From Suilimivivens sp964614185 (GTDB taxonomy: Bacteria > Bacillota > Clostridia > Lachnospirales > Lachnospiraceae): a DNA stretch of 64,000 nucleotides. Within the stretch, counting starts at the first letter, position 1; each line of letters starts with the position of its first letter. Both the position numbers and the translations under genes were made by a program. Shown piece by piece: positions 1-8,223 of this stretch. The DNA lies in assembly GCA_964614185.1 (NCBI GenBank), contig CAZTKJ010000009.1:1-64000 (forward strand), given 5' to 3'. The notes beneath the pieces are model-generated. The model was not told the DNA's origin, did no database searches, and saw only the letters and a list, made by a program, of their open reading frames with translations.

Positions 1-3
1 AAC

Positions 4-876
4 TTACTGTGCATCAACAGGAGTTTTGGTTCTGTCTGCATTGTATACATAGAAGCCCTTACCGCTCTTAACGCCAAGGTTACCGCCACGAACCATCTTA
101 CGAATCAGAGGACATGCGCGATACTTGCTGTCGCCTGTTTCATTATAAAGAACATCCATAATTGCAAGGCAGATATCCAGTCCTACGAAATCGCCCAGTT
201 CCAAGGGACCCATAGGATGATTTGCACCAAGCTTCATAGCAGCATCTATACCTGCAACATCAGAAACTCCTTCCATCTTAATGAAAGCTGCTTCATTGAT
301 CATAGGAATCAAAATACGGTTTACTACGAAACCTGCTGCTTCATTTACCTGAACAGGAGTCTTGCCGATTTCTTCGGAAATCTTCTTGATGGCGTCTACA
401 GTTTCTACAGGAGTATTTACACCTGCAATTACCTCAACCAGCTTCATGCGGTCTGCCGGATTGAAGAAATGCATTCCAATCATAGGGCGGTTCAAACCAT
501 TTCCAATCTCTGTAATGGAAAGGCTGGATGTATTGGATGCAAAAATGCATTCCGGCTTTACAATCTTATCCAGTTCGCCAAATGTAGTCTTCTTAACTTC
601 CATATTTTCAAATGCTGCTTCAACAATTAAGTCACAGTCTGCACAGAGATCCTCTTTTAATCCCGGTGTGATCTTTGCAAGGATAGCGTCTACTGCTTCC
701 TGCGTCATTTTTCCTTTTTCTACAAGCTTAGCATAGCCTTTTGCGATTTTTTCTTTTCCGCCGTCAGCCCACTCCTGCTTAATATCGCAGAGTGCAACCT
801 CGTATCCTTCAACCTGGGCAAACGCCTTTGCAATACCCTGTCCCATGGTACCTGCACCAATAATACCTACTTTCAT
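4..876 (-). CDS. hbd: 3-hydroxybutyryl-CoA dehydrogenase
   Basis: NAD(P)-dependent reduction of acetoacetyl-CoA to 3-hydroxybutyryl-CoA, step two of the route from acetyl-CoA to butyryl-CoA in the cytosol. The 290 residues match the usual length. The N-terminus has the Rossmann motif GIIGAGTMGQGIA (residues 4-16). The middle has the family stretches ASNTSSLSIT and GMHFFNPADRMKLVEV, which include the active-site His. The C-terminal domain has NRILIPMINEAAF and ends with KSGKGFYVY. An AGGAGG site precedes the ATG. It is the last of three genes reading leftward (thlA, crt, hbd). Bcd and Etf genes are expected beyond the window edge but are not seen. Confidence 0.96.
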   Translation of the reverse strand: MKVGIIGAGTMGQGIAKAFAQVEGYEVALCDIKQEWADGGKEKIAKGYAKLVEKGKMTQEAVDAILAKITPGLKEDLCADCDLIVEAAFENMEVKKTTFGELDKIVKPECIFASNTSSLSITEIGNGLNRPMIGMHFFNPADRMKLVEVIAGVNTPVETVDAIKKISEEIGKTPVQVNEAAGFVVNRILIPMINEAAFIKMEGVSDVAGIDAAMKLGANHPMGPLELGDFVGLDICLAIMDVLYNETGDSKYRACPLIRKMVRGGNLGVKSGKGFYVYNADRTKTPVDAQ

Positions 877-951
877 TTCTAATCCTCCTAAATCATTGAT
901 ATTTTTTCATCAGGCTTTATGATCCTGATGTAGAATCCTATCTGCTGCTGA

Positions 952-1737
952 CTAGCAATTCTTGAAAGGCTCTTTTACCTTTTCCTTATTTTTGTCAAGG
1001 AAGAATGCCATACCATATTTCTGATCTTCTGTCTCAAAGCAGTCGCCAAAAAGTTTTTCCTCAATAACAATTGCCTGATCCATATCAACATCTAAACCGT
1101 CATTGATTGCCTTTTTGCAGTTGCGGACGGCAATGGGCGCATTCTTGGCAATTCCTGCTGCCATTTTTTCTGCTGCAGGCATCAGCTCTTCCTGTGTATA
1201 AACAGCATTTACAAGACCGATTCTTAAAGCCTCATCTGCTTTAATATTTCTGGCTGTATAAATCATCTGCTTAGCCATGCCGGCTCCTACCAGACGTGCC
1301 AGTCTCTGGGTTCCGCCAAAACCGGGAGTGATTCCAAGGCCTACCTCAGGCTGTCCGAATACTGCATTGTCAGAGCAGATCCTGATATCGCAGCTCATGG
1401 AAATTTCACAGCCGCCGCCAAGAGCAAAGCCGTTGACTGCTGCAATAACGGGAATGGGGAATGTTTCCAGCTTACGGAATACATCATTTCCCTTCTTGCC
1501 AAAGGCTTCACCCTCTGCCTTTGTCAGAGTGCTCATTTCACCAATATCTGCACCTGCCACAAAAGACTTCTGTCCTGCACCTGTCAGGATCAGACATCTT
1601 ACTTCATCAAGATTAACCTCATCAAGGACCTTGTCCAGTTCATCCAGCACTGTTGAATTCAAAGCATTCAGCGCCTTTTCACGGCTGATGGTAATAACAG
1701 CATAAGCACCTTTTTGTTCATATACAATAAATTCCAT
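952..1737 (-). CDS. crt: 3-hydroxybutyryl-CoA dehydratase (crotonase)
   Basis: Enoyl-CoA hydratase/isomerase family enzyme that removes water from 3-hydroxybutyryl-CoA to give crotonyl-CoA. It has 261 residues, the normal length. Seen: the oxyanion-hole segment FVAGADIGEM near residue 60, the motif NGFALGGGCEISMSCD with one catalytic Glu, and FGQPEVGLGITPGFGGTQRL with the second Glu. It lies 75 nt upstream of hbd and downstream of thlA in the same direction, so the three very likely form one pathway operon. Specificity for short-chain substrate is inferred from the neighbours. Confidence 0.94.
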   Translation of the reverse strand: MEFIVYEQKGAYAVITISREKALNALNSTVLDELDKVLDEVNLDEVRCLILTGAGQKSFVAGADIGEMSTLTKAEGEAFGKKGNDVFRKLETFPIPVIAAVNGFALGGGCEISMSCDIRICSDNAVFGQPEVGLGITPGFGGTQRLARLVGAGMAKQMIYTARNIKADEALRIGLVNAVYTQEELMPAAEKMAAGIAKNAPIAVRNCKKAINDGLDVDMDQAIVIEEKLFGDCFETEDQKYGMAFFLDKNKEKVKEPFKNC

Positions 1738-1780
1738 TTCCTTAACTCCTTTTCTTTTATTTTCTATATGTAGTGAAGAC

Positions 1781-1838
1781 CCTCATACACGCAACGAAGA
1801 ATAACTCTCCTAGCCCCCTCATACACGCAACGAAGAAT
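1781..1838. repeat. Pair of 22-bp direct repeats between thlA and crt
   Basis: The 22-mer starting CCTCATACACGCAACGAAGA occurs at 1781-1802 and again at 1817-1838, 36 bp apart. Similarity continues past the repeat (AACTCTCCTAG versus GGCTCTCCTGAG). The second copy runs into a hairpin. This looks like a local duplication of a structured intergenic unit. No protein is encoded here. Confidence 0.8.
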
Positions 1839-1921
1839 GGCTCTCCTGAGCCATTCTTCTCCATGAAACATAGAACTTCTTGGGCCGCGTATTCCAGCAG
1901 CCCTAGAAGTTCTTTTCATGG
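1832..1921 (-). promoter_or_regulatory. Two strong hairpins in the thlA-crt spacer
   Basis: Hairpin one pairs 1832-1843 with 1848-1859 (12 bp, loop of 4). Hairpin two pairs CCATGAA (1861-1867) with TTCATGG (1915-1921) and AGAACTTCT (1872-1880) with AGAAGTTCT (1905-1913). Neither is followed by a U-run on the minus strand, so they look like mRNA stability or processing structures that could set thlA apart from crt-hbd, not like intrinsic terminators. Confidence 0.6.
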
Positions 1922-1922
1922 T

Positions 1923-3107
1923 TTATTCCTCAATTTTAACAATCGTAGCGCATCCCATACCGCCGCCAATGCACAAAGTTGCAAGACCTGTCTTAGCGCC
2001 TTTTGCCTGCATCTCATGAAGCAGTGTAACGAGAATACGGCATCCGGAAGCTCCTACAGGGTGTCCCAGAGCAATAGCGCCACCGTTAGGATTGAGCTGC
2101 TTGTCAACATCAATTCCCAAGTCCTTGCCTACTGCAACTGACTGAGCAGCAAACGCTTCATTGGCTTCAATAATGTCAAAATCTTCAATCTTCATACCGG
2201 TCTTTGCCATAACCTTCTTAGTTGCTGCTACAGGACCGATACCCATAACCTCAGGTCTTACACCTGCCAGAGCGCCTGCTACGAAAGTAGCCATAGGCTT
2301 CACGCCAAGTTCTTTTGCTTTCTCTTCGCTCATTACAACAATAGCTGCTGCACCGTCATTGATACCGGATGCATTACCTGCTGTAACAAAACCGCCCGGA
2401 TTAATAGGACGAAGTTTTGCAAGGCCTTCCATGGTAGATCCTGCACGAGGACCTTCATCTACCTTGAATTCGATTGTTTCTTTTTTCTTCTTTACCATAA
2501 CCGGTACGATTTCTGCATCGAAAGCTCCTGATTTCTGAGCTGCTTCTGTCTTCTGCTGGCTCTTTAATGCGAACTCATCCAGTTCTTCTCTGGTAAGTCC
2601 CCACTCTTCACAGATATTATCTGCAGTCTTGATCATATGATAATCATTGAATGCATCCCAGAGAGCATCCTTGATCATGGTATCCACTAATACACCATTG
2701 TTCATTCTATATCCGAAACGGGCCTGAGGCATTGCATAAGGAGCCATGGACATATTCTCCATACCGCCTGCAACAACGATATCCGCATCTCCTGCCATGA
2801 TCATCTGTGCAGCCTGGTTAACGCAGTTAAGACCGGAACCGCAAACAACGTTCATGGTAACTGCAGGTACTTCGATGGGCAGACCTGCCTTGATGGAAGC
2901 CTGACGAGCTACATTCTGTCCCTGTCCTGCCTGAATAACACATCCCATGTAAACCTGATCTACTGCTTCAGGTGCTACACCTGCTCTGTTTAAAGCTTCC
3001 TTAATTACGATTGCTCCCAGATCTGCAGCGGGTACTGTGCTTAAAGAACCTCCCATGGTACCGATGGCTGTACGGCATGCACCGGCTAACACTACTTTTT
3101 TTGCCAT
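1923..3107 (-). CDS. thlA: Acetyl-CoA acetyltransferase (thiolase)
   Basis: Condenses two acetyl-CoA to acetoacetyl-CoA, the entry step of butyrate formation. It has 394 residues, typical of biosynthetic thiolases. The nucleophile Cys89 lies in VVCGSGLNCVNQA. His349 is in GHPVGASG and Cys379 in CIGGGMG, completing the catalytic set. A CGGAGG site sits just before the ATG. First gene of the thlA-crt-hbd group, with its own promoter and a Rex-like operator upstream, which fits redox control of fermentation. Confidence 0.96.
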   Translation of the reverse strand: MAKKVVLAGACRTAIGTMGGSLSTVPAADLGAIVIKEALNRAGVAPEAVDQVYMGCVIQAGQGQNVARQASIKAGLPIEVPAVTMNVVCGSGLNCVNQAAQMIMAGDADIVVAGGMENMSMAPYAMPQARFGYRMNNGVLVDTMIKDALWDAFNDYHMIKTADNICEEWGLTREELDEFALKSQQKTEAAQKSGAFDAEIVPVMVKKKKETIEFKVDEGPRAGSTMEGLAKLRPINPGGFVTAGNASGINDGAAAIVVMSEEKAKELGVKPMATFVAGALAGVRPEVMGIGPVAATKKVMAKTGMKIEDFDIIEANEAFAAQSVAVGKDLGIDVDKQLNPNGGAIALGHPVGASGCRILVTLLHEMQAKGAKTGLATLCIGGGMGCATIVKIEE

Positions 3108-3213
3108 TATTCTTTCCTCCGTTTAATTGAATATTTTGAAAATTTATACTTATTGAATCAACAGAATTCAATAAGATATGTCCTGATGCAGTAATTTTAC
3201 CTGCCTGCAATGA

Positions 3214-3231
3214 TTGTTAATTTTTTATCAT
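3214..3231. promoter_or_regulatory. Candidate Rex operator upstream of thlA
   Basis: The plus strand reads TTGTTAA, four bases, then TTATCAT. The Rex consensus in Firmicutes is TTGTTAA-N4-TTAACAA, so the left half is perfect and the right half matches 5 of 7. It lies just downstream of the predicted thlA transcription start, where a bound repressor would block RNA polymerase. Rex is known to regulate thl/crt/hbd genes in clostridia; its role here is inferred. Confidence 0.5.
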
Positions 3232-3244
3232 TGCCAACGCCTTC

Positions 3245-3273
3245 ATTATATCATAGGGCATTTATTTTTGCAA
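3245..3273 (-). promoter_or_regulatory. thlA promoter
   Basis: On the minus strand TTGCAA (3273-3268) and a perfect TATAAT (3250-3245) are separated by 17 bp. It gives a leader of about 130 nt that also holds a small hairpin (TTATTGAAT/ATTCAATAA) close to the thlA start. Confidence 0.75.
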
Positions 3274-3290
3274 TCCATTACACCTGCTAT

Positions 3291-3319
3291 TTGTAGAAAA
3301 ATAGATTCTTTGCTATAAT
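3291..3319 (+). promoter_or_regulatory. Promoter of the HAD phosphatase gene
   Basis: TTGTAG (3291-3296), 17 bp, then TATAAT (3314-3319), just upstream of the gene's ribosome binding site. Divergent from the thlA promoter. Confidence 0.7.
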
Positions 3320-3348
3320 CATATTTATTTGGTAAGAAAGGAATGTCT

Positions 3349-4116
3349 ATGAAAATCAAAATGATCGTTACGGATCTGGACGGTACACTGCTACGCTCTG
3401 ACAAGGAGCTTACAGAAAGAACCCTGCAGACATTACAAAAATGCCGCCAAAAAGGAATACTGCTGGCCATTGCCACTGCCAGATTCTGGATTGGAGCAGA
3501 AAGCTATATCAACAGGCTTTCTCCCGATTATTCCATAACCACAGACGGAACCATGATTCACAGGGACAACGAAATGATTTATGGCTGCGGTTTTGATATC
3601 TCCACCACGAATTTACTACTTAAACTGATCAAAGAAGCCGACAGCAGCGCCGGTATCACTGTGTCTGTAGGGCAAAAAGTATATTGGAACAGTCACCGCA
3701 TTTCCGAATCCAAAAAACTCCACAAAGCCATTTTCAACGATTATGAAAATCCTTTAACAGAACCTGCTTATAAGATAGTAACCACCCTTCCTTCCAGGGA
3801 TGTAGCGGAAGAAATCGCACAAAAAGCATCCTGCAAAGTTATCAGCTATCGCAGCAGAAACCTTTACGGCTTTATTCATAAGGAAGCCGGTAAACTGCCG
3901 GCACTTGACAGCTTAGCCAAAAGGCTGCATATTCCTATGGAAGAAATAGCAGCCTTTGGTGATGATGAAAATGATATTGATATGCTGAAGGCCTGCGGTC
4001 TGGGGGTCGCCGTTTCCAATGCCCTGCCTGATGTTGTAGAAGCGGCAGATCAGACGACCTTGTCAAACGAGGAAGACGGCGTAGCCGACTTTATTGAACG
4101 CAGTGTGCTGATTTAA
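3349..4116 (+). CDS. Cof-type HAD-superfamily hydrolase
   Basis: Probable sugar-phosphate or nucleotide phosphatase of the HAD IIB (Cof) class. Motif I is DLDGTLL near the N-terminus with the nucleophile Asp. Motif II is in the ITTDGTMI region. Motifs III/IV are at the C-terminus (GDDENDIDMLKACGLGVAVSNA). 255 residues, near the usual 260-270. The ATG at 3349 is chosen over the one at 3343 because the site AGAAAGGA ends directly at 3342 and leaves 6 nt only for the second. Monocistronic; the substrate cannot be read from sequence. Confidence 0.88.
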   Translation: MKIKMIVTDLDGTLLRSDKELTERTLQTLQKCRQKGILLAIATARFWIGAESYINRLSPDYSITTDGTMIHRDNEMIYGCGFDISTTNLLLKLIKEADSSAGITVSVGQKVYWNSHRISESKKLHKAIFNDYENPLTEPAYKIVTTLPSRDVAEEIAQKASCKVISYRSRNLYGFIHKEAGKLPALDSLAKRLHIPMEEIAAFGDDENDIDMLKACGLGVAVSNALPDVVEAADQTTLSNEEDGVADFIERSVLI

Positions 4117-4139
4117 AATTTCATCTGCTTCAGTATCAT

Positions 4140-5012
4140 TTACTGTCCCTGGGCATAGAAGATCTGTGCTATGGGTGAAGTTTCATCTATAATCAATGTT
4201 TTATTGTTTCCGCTCATAGTAGCCTTGGCAGCATCCAGGGAACGGAGGAACAGGTAAAAGTCAGCTTTTTCCGGATCATTATACGCTTCACTTAAAATGC
4301 GCATATACTCTGCTTCGCCCTTTGCTATGATCTCTTCCGCCTTAGCATCTGCTTCAGACTGCATAACAATGATCTCGGCTTTGGTTTTGTTGGAAATTTC
4401 CTTAGCCTCTTCTTCTCCCTCGGCCTTATAAGTAGCTGCTATATTATTACGTTCGGAAATCATCCTTTCATAAACAGCATCCTTATTTTCATCCGGCAGA
4501 TCCAGGGATTTGGTTTCCACTGCCAACAGTTCTATGCCGTATTGAGAAAGGGTATCACCGATGTTTAGCATAATCGCTTCGGCAAGCTCACCATCTCGTC
4601 CGCTGATAACCTCCTCCTGACTCATACTGCTGATCACATTTTTCAGACTATTATAAACAATCGTATCAATTCTGAATTCTGCATTACTTTTTTGGGCGCT
4701 TAAGGTCTGTGTATACTTCTGTGGATCTTCAATCCGCCAAAGCGCAAAGCAATCTGCAATCATGGATTTTTTATCCTTTGTCATAACATCACTGACAGCC
4801 AGATCATACAGCAGCATTTCATTTTCTATTTTTTCTGCACTTTGGATCACAGGAATTTTAAAACTAAGACCTGCCTCTTCTCTGATATCCACTATCTTGC
4901 CAAACTGCTTTATTACCGTAAATTCATTGGGATAAGTAACTACCATGCTGGAATTAAGTACAACCCATGCAGCTATCACGATCATAATCGGTACTACAAA
5001 TCTCTTTTTCAT
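4140..5012 (-). CDS. hflC: HflC-like SPFH/prohibitin-domain membrane protein
   Basis: Membrane-anchored SPFH protein that in other bacteria forms a large complex with HflK and modulates the FtsH protease. 290 residues: one N-terminal transmembrane segment (VVPIMIVIAAWVVLNSSMVV), an SPFH domain (about 25-190), then an Ala/Glu-rich coiled coil (KAEGEEEAKEISNKTKAE) and a short C-terminal cap. It lies 57 nt after hflK in the same direction and must work with it. hflC/hflK naming follows gene order and size. Confidence 0.88.
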   Translation of the reverse strand: MKKRFVVPIMIVIAAWVVLNSSMVVTYPNEFTVIKQFGKIVDIREEAGLSFKIPVIQSAEKIENEMLLYDLAVSDVMTKDKKSMIADCFALWRIEDPQKYTQTLSAQKSNAEFRIDTIVYNSLKNVISSMSQEEVISGRDGELAEAIMLNIGDTLSQYGIELLAVETKSLDLPDENKDAVYERMISERNNIAATYKAEGEEEAKEISNKTKAEIIVMQSEADAKAEEIIAKGEAEYMRILSEAYNDPEKADFYLFLRSLDAAKATMSGNNKTLIIDETSPIAQIFYAQGQ

Positions 5013-5069
5013 TCTCCACTCTCCAATCTGCCTGATATTCAGGCCAAATACTACATTCAGATCTCCGGA

Positions 5070-6068
5070 TCATTCTGCCTCGGTTTCATTTGTTTTATCG
5101 TTTCCAAAATCCACAAAGGATTCTAAGGGAAGCATTGTCTGTGTGCTTCCGTCACTTTTTTCAATAATTACCTTCATATCGGGAAGAATTTCTTCCATTG
5201 TTTCATAAAACATCCTCTGTTTAGTAATCAGCGGATACTTCTGATATTCTGAATAGAGCTCATTTAATCTTGCTGTCTGTCCCTTAGCCTCATTGATTCT
5301 TTCCTCTGCCTGGGCCTCTGCTGTCTTGATTGTTTCATCTGCTTTAGCTCTGGCTGCAGGAATATCTTCATTTCTTTTCTGATTTGCCCTGTTAATGGAT
5401 GTTTCCTTTCCCTGCTTAGCATTTTCTACATTTTTAAATGCATCAATAACCTCTGTTGTAGGGGGTTCTGCATCCTGAATGGTGATATTTACCAGCTGGA
5501 TTCCTATATCCTCATTTTCCAATCTGGATATGATTTTTTCCTTAATAGAAGCCTGTATCTCACTTTTACCAGTGGTAATCACACTGTCCACATCATAAAG
5601 TCCTATAGTATCCCTGATATAACTTTGGGTCAGATTCTTCAGGATATCTACCGGATTTTCGGAAGCATACAGATATTTCATGGGATCTGTCACTCTATAC
5701 TCCACATAAAAATCCACATTAACAAAGTTGTAATCCCTGGTGATCATAAAGGATTCTGATGCCCGGGTCTCTCCGCTTGAAGAATCATAGCCAATGGAAA
5801 AGCCGTTGATCGTCTTGGGAACTTTGCTTAATTGCTGCACATAAGGTATTTTCAGATGAATACCTGACTCTTCCACAACTTTAGGCACTCCAAAGCTTGT
5901 AATTACTGCATATTCATTTTCCTTCAGGGAATAAATACTTCCTGCAAAAAGGTAAACCATTACCAATGCCGTTATCACAATTGCCACGCCTTTTCCCATT
6001 TGGGGACCCAGGTTCTTAACCTGAGCATTAGAATTTCCATAGGGATCTTTCTGCATCTTTCTAAACAT
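5070..6068 (-). CDS. hflK: HflK-like SPFH/prohibitin-domain membrane protein
   Basis: Partner of HflC. 332 residues: a short Gly/Asn-containing N-terminus, one transmembrane segment (GVAIVITALVMVYLFAGSIY), the SPFH domain (about 60-230), and a long coiled coil with alternating Lys/Glu and Ala (ARAKADETIKTAEAQAEERI). GGAGG lies 8 nt before the ATG. The gene follows a long leader that carries a yybP-ykoY-like riboswitch and terminator, so hflK-hflC is probably a metal-responsive operon, an uncommon pairing. Confidence 0.88.
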   Translation of the reverse strand: MFRKMQKDPYGNSNAQVKNLGPQMGKGVAIVITALVMVYLFAGSIYSLKENEYAVITSFGVPKVVEESGIHLKIPYVQQLSKVPKTINGFSIGYDSSSGETRASESFMITRDYNFVNVDFYVEYRVTDPMKYLYASENPVDILKNLTQSYIRDTIGLYDVDSVITTGKSEIQASIKEKIISRLENEDIGIQLVNITIQDAEPPTTEVIDAFKNVENAKQGKETSINRANQKRNEDIPAARAKADETIKTAEAQAEERINEAKGQTARLNELYSEYQKYPLITKQRMFYETMEEILPDMKVIIEKSDGSTQTMLPLESFVDFGNDKTNETEAE

Positions 6069-6143
6069 AATTTTTCCTCCTTTAGGTTTCTGACTGCAAT
6101 AATGTAACCAGCTGCGCGCTTAGCTTTTATTACTTACATGAGC

Positions 6144-6166
6144 ATTTCACAGAAATACTGTGAAAT
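6144..6166. repeat. Perfect 9-bp inverted repeat in the hflK leader
   Basis: ATTTCACAG, 5 nt, CTGTGAAAT. It lies just after the U-run of the riboswitch terminator and about 75 nt before hflK. It could be an operator or an mRNA hairpin; no regulator family is clearly indicated. Confidence 0.5.
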
Positions 6167-6172
6167 AAAAAA

Positions 6173-6319
6173 ACTCTTATTGCAGCCTTTTGCTACAATA
6201 AAAGTCTTGCTACAGTTTTCGCTGATTCGAAACGGATGTTTCCATCGTCCTGACGATTCGAATATACTCTTTAGTTGAAGTCTTATGATTTCAACCTCCG
6301 TATAAGCTACTCCCTTTTA
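6173..6319 (-). ncRNA. yybP-ykoY (manganese) riboswitch with overlapping terminator
   Basis: On the minus strand the leader starts UAAAAGGGAGUAGC (6319-6306), has the internal GUCAGGACGAUGGAAACAUC segment, and ends GUAGCAAGACUUUUA. These match the conserved GGGGAGUAGC and AGCAAGACC elements and the bulged Mn2+-binding loop of this family. Closing helix P1 is UAAAAG with CUUUUA (6204-6199). The same CUUUUA is also part of the 5' arm of a terminator (6205-6192 with 6186-6173) followed by seven U. P1 and terminator are therefore mutually exclusive, the arrangement of a ligand-on switch. Recognition is by eye; a covariance search would settle it. Confidence 0.72.
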
Positions 6320-6461
6320 TTTGTTGAATTTATCATATCATATTGTTAATTAATTGTCAATTCTCTTTTTTGAAAACGTTTTTTAAAAACAGGAAATATA
6401 TTACCGGAAATTATCATATATTTCCATAACCGGTCTTCTATTATGGAAGGTGAACCATCTC

Positions 6462-7118
6462 ATGAAGAAAAACAATATTGTGATATATGGTCTTCTGACA
6501 GGAATTGTGCTTCTTGCCGCCTTTATTTTCTTTATCAGATACAAAATATTGACAGATCAATCCTTTACCTTCTCTTCATTGCCCTCTCTTTTTCAGGAAT
6601 CCGCCATTGAAGTTGTTTCCGAAAACAATGAAAACTACATTAAATGGGTAGATTTCAATATTACGAGTGAGGCTCTAAACAAAGCGTACAACCTGGATGT
6701 TGAAAGCTATGATAAAGATGTGCACTTAAACTGGATCGAGCTGCTTGCTTATGCCGGTGCAAAAAGCGGAGGAAACTTTGATAAGAACAGCCTTTCACTG
6801 ATTGATAAGCTGGCCGGGGAACTTTCAGATGGCAAAACCACCATAGCAGACCTTACCAAGGACATGAAATATTACAAATATTATTATGAGGCTTATGATG
6901 CGGTACTTGGCGGTATGGTTGGGGAATATGAAATAGAAAAGGAGGATGAAAACGGCAATAAAGTCTTTAAAAAGGTATATGGCTTAAAAGCCTTTTCTCC
7001 TATTGCCAAAGGCTTTGATTACAGTGATTACGATGATTTTGGTTCTTCCAGAAGTTATGGCTATAAAAGACAGCATCTGGGACATGATATGATGGGACAG
7101 ATTGGTACGCCGATATGA
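6462..7118 (+). pseudogene. M23 peptidase gene, 5' part cut by the prophage
   Basis: The host reading frame encodes a cytoplasmic tip, one transmembrane segment (IVIYGLLTGIVLLAAFIFFI), a mixed extracytoplasmic region, and the start of a LytM/M23 zinc peptidase domain with RQHLGHDMMGQIGTP, which supplies the first zinc ligands (His and Asp). At 7101 the prophage begins and its sequence ends the frame at TGA 7116-7118. The missing half, with HLHFGM, is at 44653-45105. The ATG at 6462 is preferred to GTG 6450 because GGAAGG (6445-6450) lies 11 nt before it. A membrane-tethered cell-wall peptidase, inactive in the lysogen unless the phage excises. Confidence 0.9.
7101..7111 (+). other. attL core
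   Basis: ATTGGTACGCC, identical to 44653-44663. Left of it is the M23 reading frame; right of it is phage DNA. Serine integrases use short identical cores flanked by unlike arms, as seen here. Confidence 0.88.
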
Positions 7119-7356
7119 ATATAAAGCTGAACACTACAAAACATTTAGAGACCGTTTCAAGTTTTATGTAAACTCAAAATCTGATATAAGATAGATTAAT
7201 AGTTACTTAAGGGGCGGAGGCCGGATTATCTTACATCAGTTTGAAGGTTTACACAAACTTTGGGATATTCCCAACATTCATCATTCGTATATTTCACCTA
7301 GCTATATTGGCACAACTTCTATTTTTCTATGTTAATCAAAAATATGCATTACAGCT
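7119..7356. other. Noncoding prophage end beside attL
   Basis: No gene seen. It holds an imperfect inverted repeat: CTGATATAAGATAG near 7180 faces its near complement TATCTTACATCAG near 7231, about 35 nt apart around a GC-rich patch (GGGGCGGAGGCCGG). It may end the leftward accessory operon; no clear U-run. Confidence 0.45.
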
Positions 7357-7800
7357 TCATTTATCTAACTTATCATCTTCGGGTAAACCATTTTCACCTT
7401 TTTTTACTTCTTGAATATTAACTATTTCAGCTTTCTCTTTGTTTGCTTCATTCTCTTTGTTTATTTCATTTATTTGTCGCCTTAGCTTTTCTTTACTTTT
7501 ATTGGATATAAACAAAACTGTAAAGCAAAGAATAAAAAAAGCTATGGTAATAAGTATAAGCAAGGGAGCATCAGCCTCTTCGTATGGCTCAATAATATTT
7601 TCTTTTAAAATAAAGGATTTTATTGCTCCTACTATCATGGATATACCTTTTAGAACCCAACTAAAACTAGTTAAAAATGCTATAAGAATAATTAGTAACA
7701 TTCCATATCGATAATTAATTTTCCCGGCATCAGTTTTAAGTTCTAGATTTTTTAACTGAACAATAAATTTATATACTGAATTATCTTTCTTCACACACAT
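7357..7800 (-). CDS. Uncharacterised membrane protein, prophage accessory gene 3
   Basis: 147 residues, family not recognised. Seen: an N-terminal soluble 30 residues, two hydrophobic segments (YGMLLIILIAFLTSFSWVL, and LLILITIAFFILCFTVLFI about 45 residues later), then a charged Lys/Glu-rich tail of about 40 residues that may form a coiled coil. It overlaps the end of the preceding gene by 20 nt and is the last of three co-directional AT-rich genes between the lysis genes and attL, a usual place for lysogenic-conversion genes. Function unknown. Confidence 0.75.
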   Translation of the reverse strand: MCVKKDNSVYKFIVQLKNLELKTDAGKINYRYGMLLIILIAFLTSFSWVLKGISMIVGAIKSFILKENIIEPYEEADAPLLILITIAFFILCFTVLFISNKSKEKLRRQINEINKENEANKEKAEIVNIQEVKKGENGLPEDDKLDK

Positions 7801-8209
7801 ACCTTCTCCAACCTTTTATGGTAGCAATCGAAGTATGTAGTAATCCACATCCTCCAACTGCAGTAAAAATTAATATATGAAAATCAATCACTTTTACATT
7901 CGTTATTACTTGAAACGCAAAAATAGTTAATACTATTGCAATAATACATGCATTGATAACCAAACCTGTAATAATACCTGTTGGTAGAGCTGACTGGAGT
8001 TTTGCCTTATTTATCATATTTTCATTCTCCATCTTGTTCAATTCTTCTTTCATTATATCATCAGTATCTTCCAACAGGTTTCTTTGAACCATTACTTTCA
8101 TTTTATAAATAAACTCATATGTCATTTCTTCCATACTTGTCTTTTCTGTAAAATATTTTGCTTTATCAATTACTTTTTTTCTGTCGAACTCATAATCAAC
8201 TTGTGGCAT
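7781..8209 (-). CDS. Uncharacterised membrane protein, prophage accessory gene 2
   Basis: 142 residues, not recognised. The first 80 residues are charged and probably helical (EFDRKKVIDKAKYFTEKTS). Two hydrophobic segments follow (GIITGLVINACIIAIVLTIF and FHILIFTAVGGCGLLHTSI), then a short basic tail. AGGGG lies 8 nt before the ATG. It ends inside the next gene, so the two membrane proteins are probably translated together and may form a complex. Confidence 0.75.
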   Translation of the reverse strand: MPQVDYEFDRKKVIDKAKYFTEKTSMEEMTYEFIYKMKVMVQRNLLEDTDDIMKEELNKMENENMINKAKLQSALPTGIITGLVINACIIAIVLTIFAFQVITNVKVIDFHILIFTAVGGCGLLHTSIATIKGWRRYVCEER

Positions 8210-8223
8210 ATTTTTTCCCCTAA

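Noticed and set aside
6144..6166. Inverted repeat TTTCACAG...CTGTGAAA as a CRP/FNR site
   Set aside because: It does not fit TTGAT-N4-ATCAA or TGTGA-N6-TCACA spacing and lies downstream of the riboswitch terminator.
6225..6262. TTCGAAAC/ATTCGAAT segment considered as a tRNA T-arm
   Set aside because: No acceptor or anticodon arms; the segment fits the riboswitch instead.
7101..7111. tRNA gene as integration target
   Set aside because: No tRNA fold on either side; the target is a protein gene, as usual for large serine integrases.
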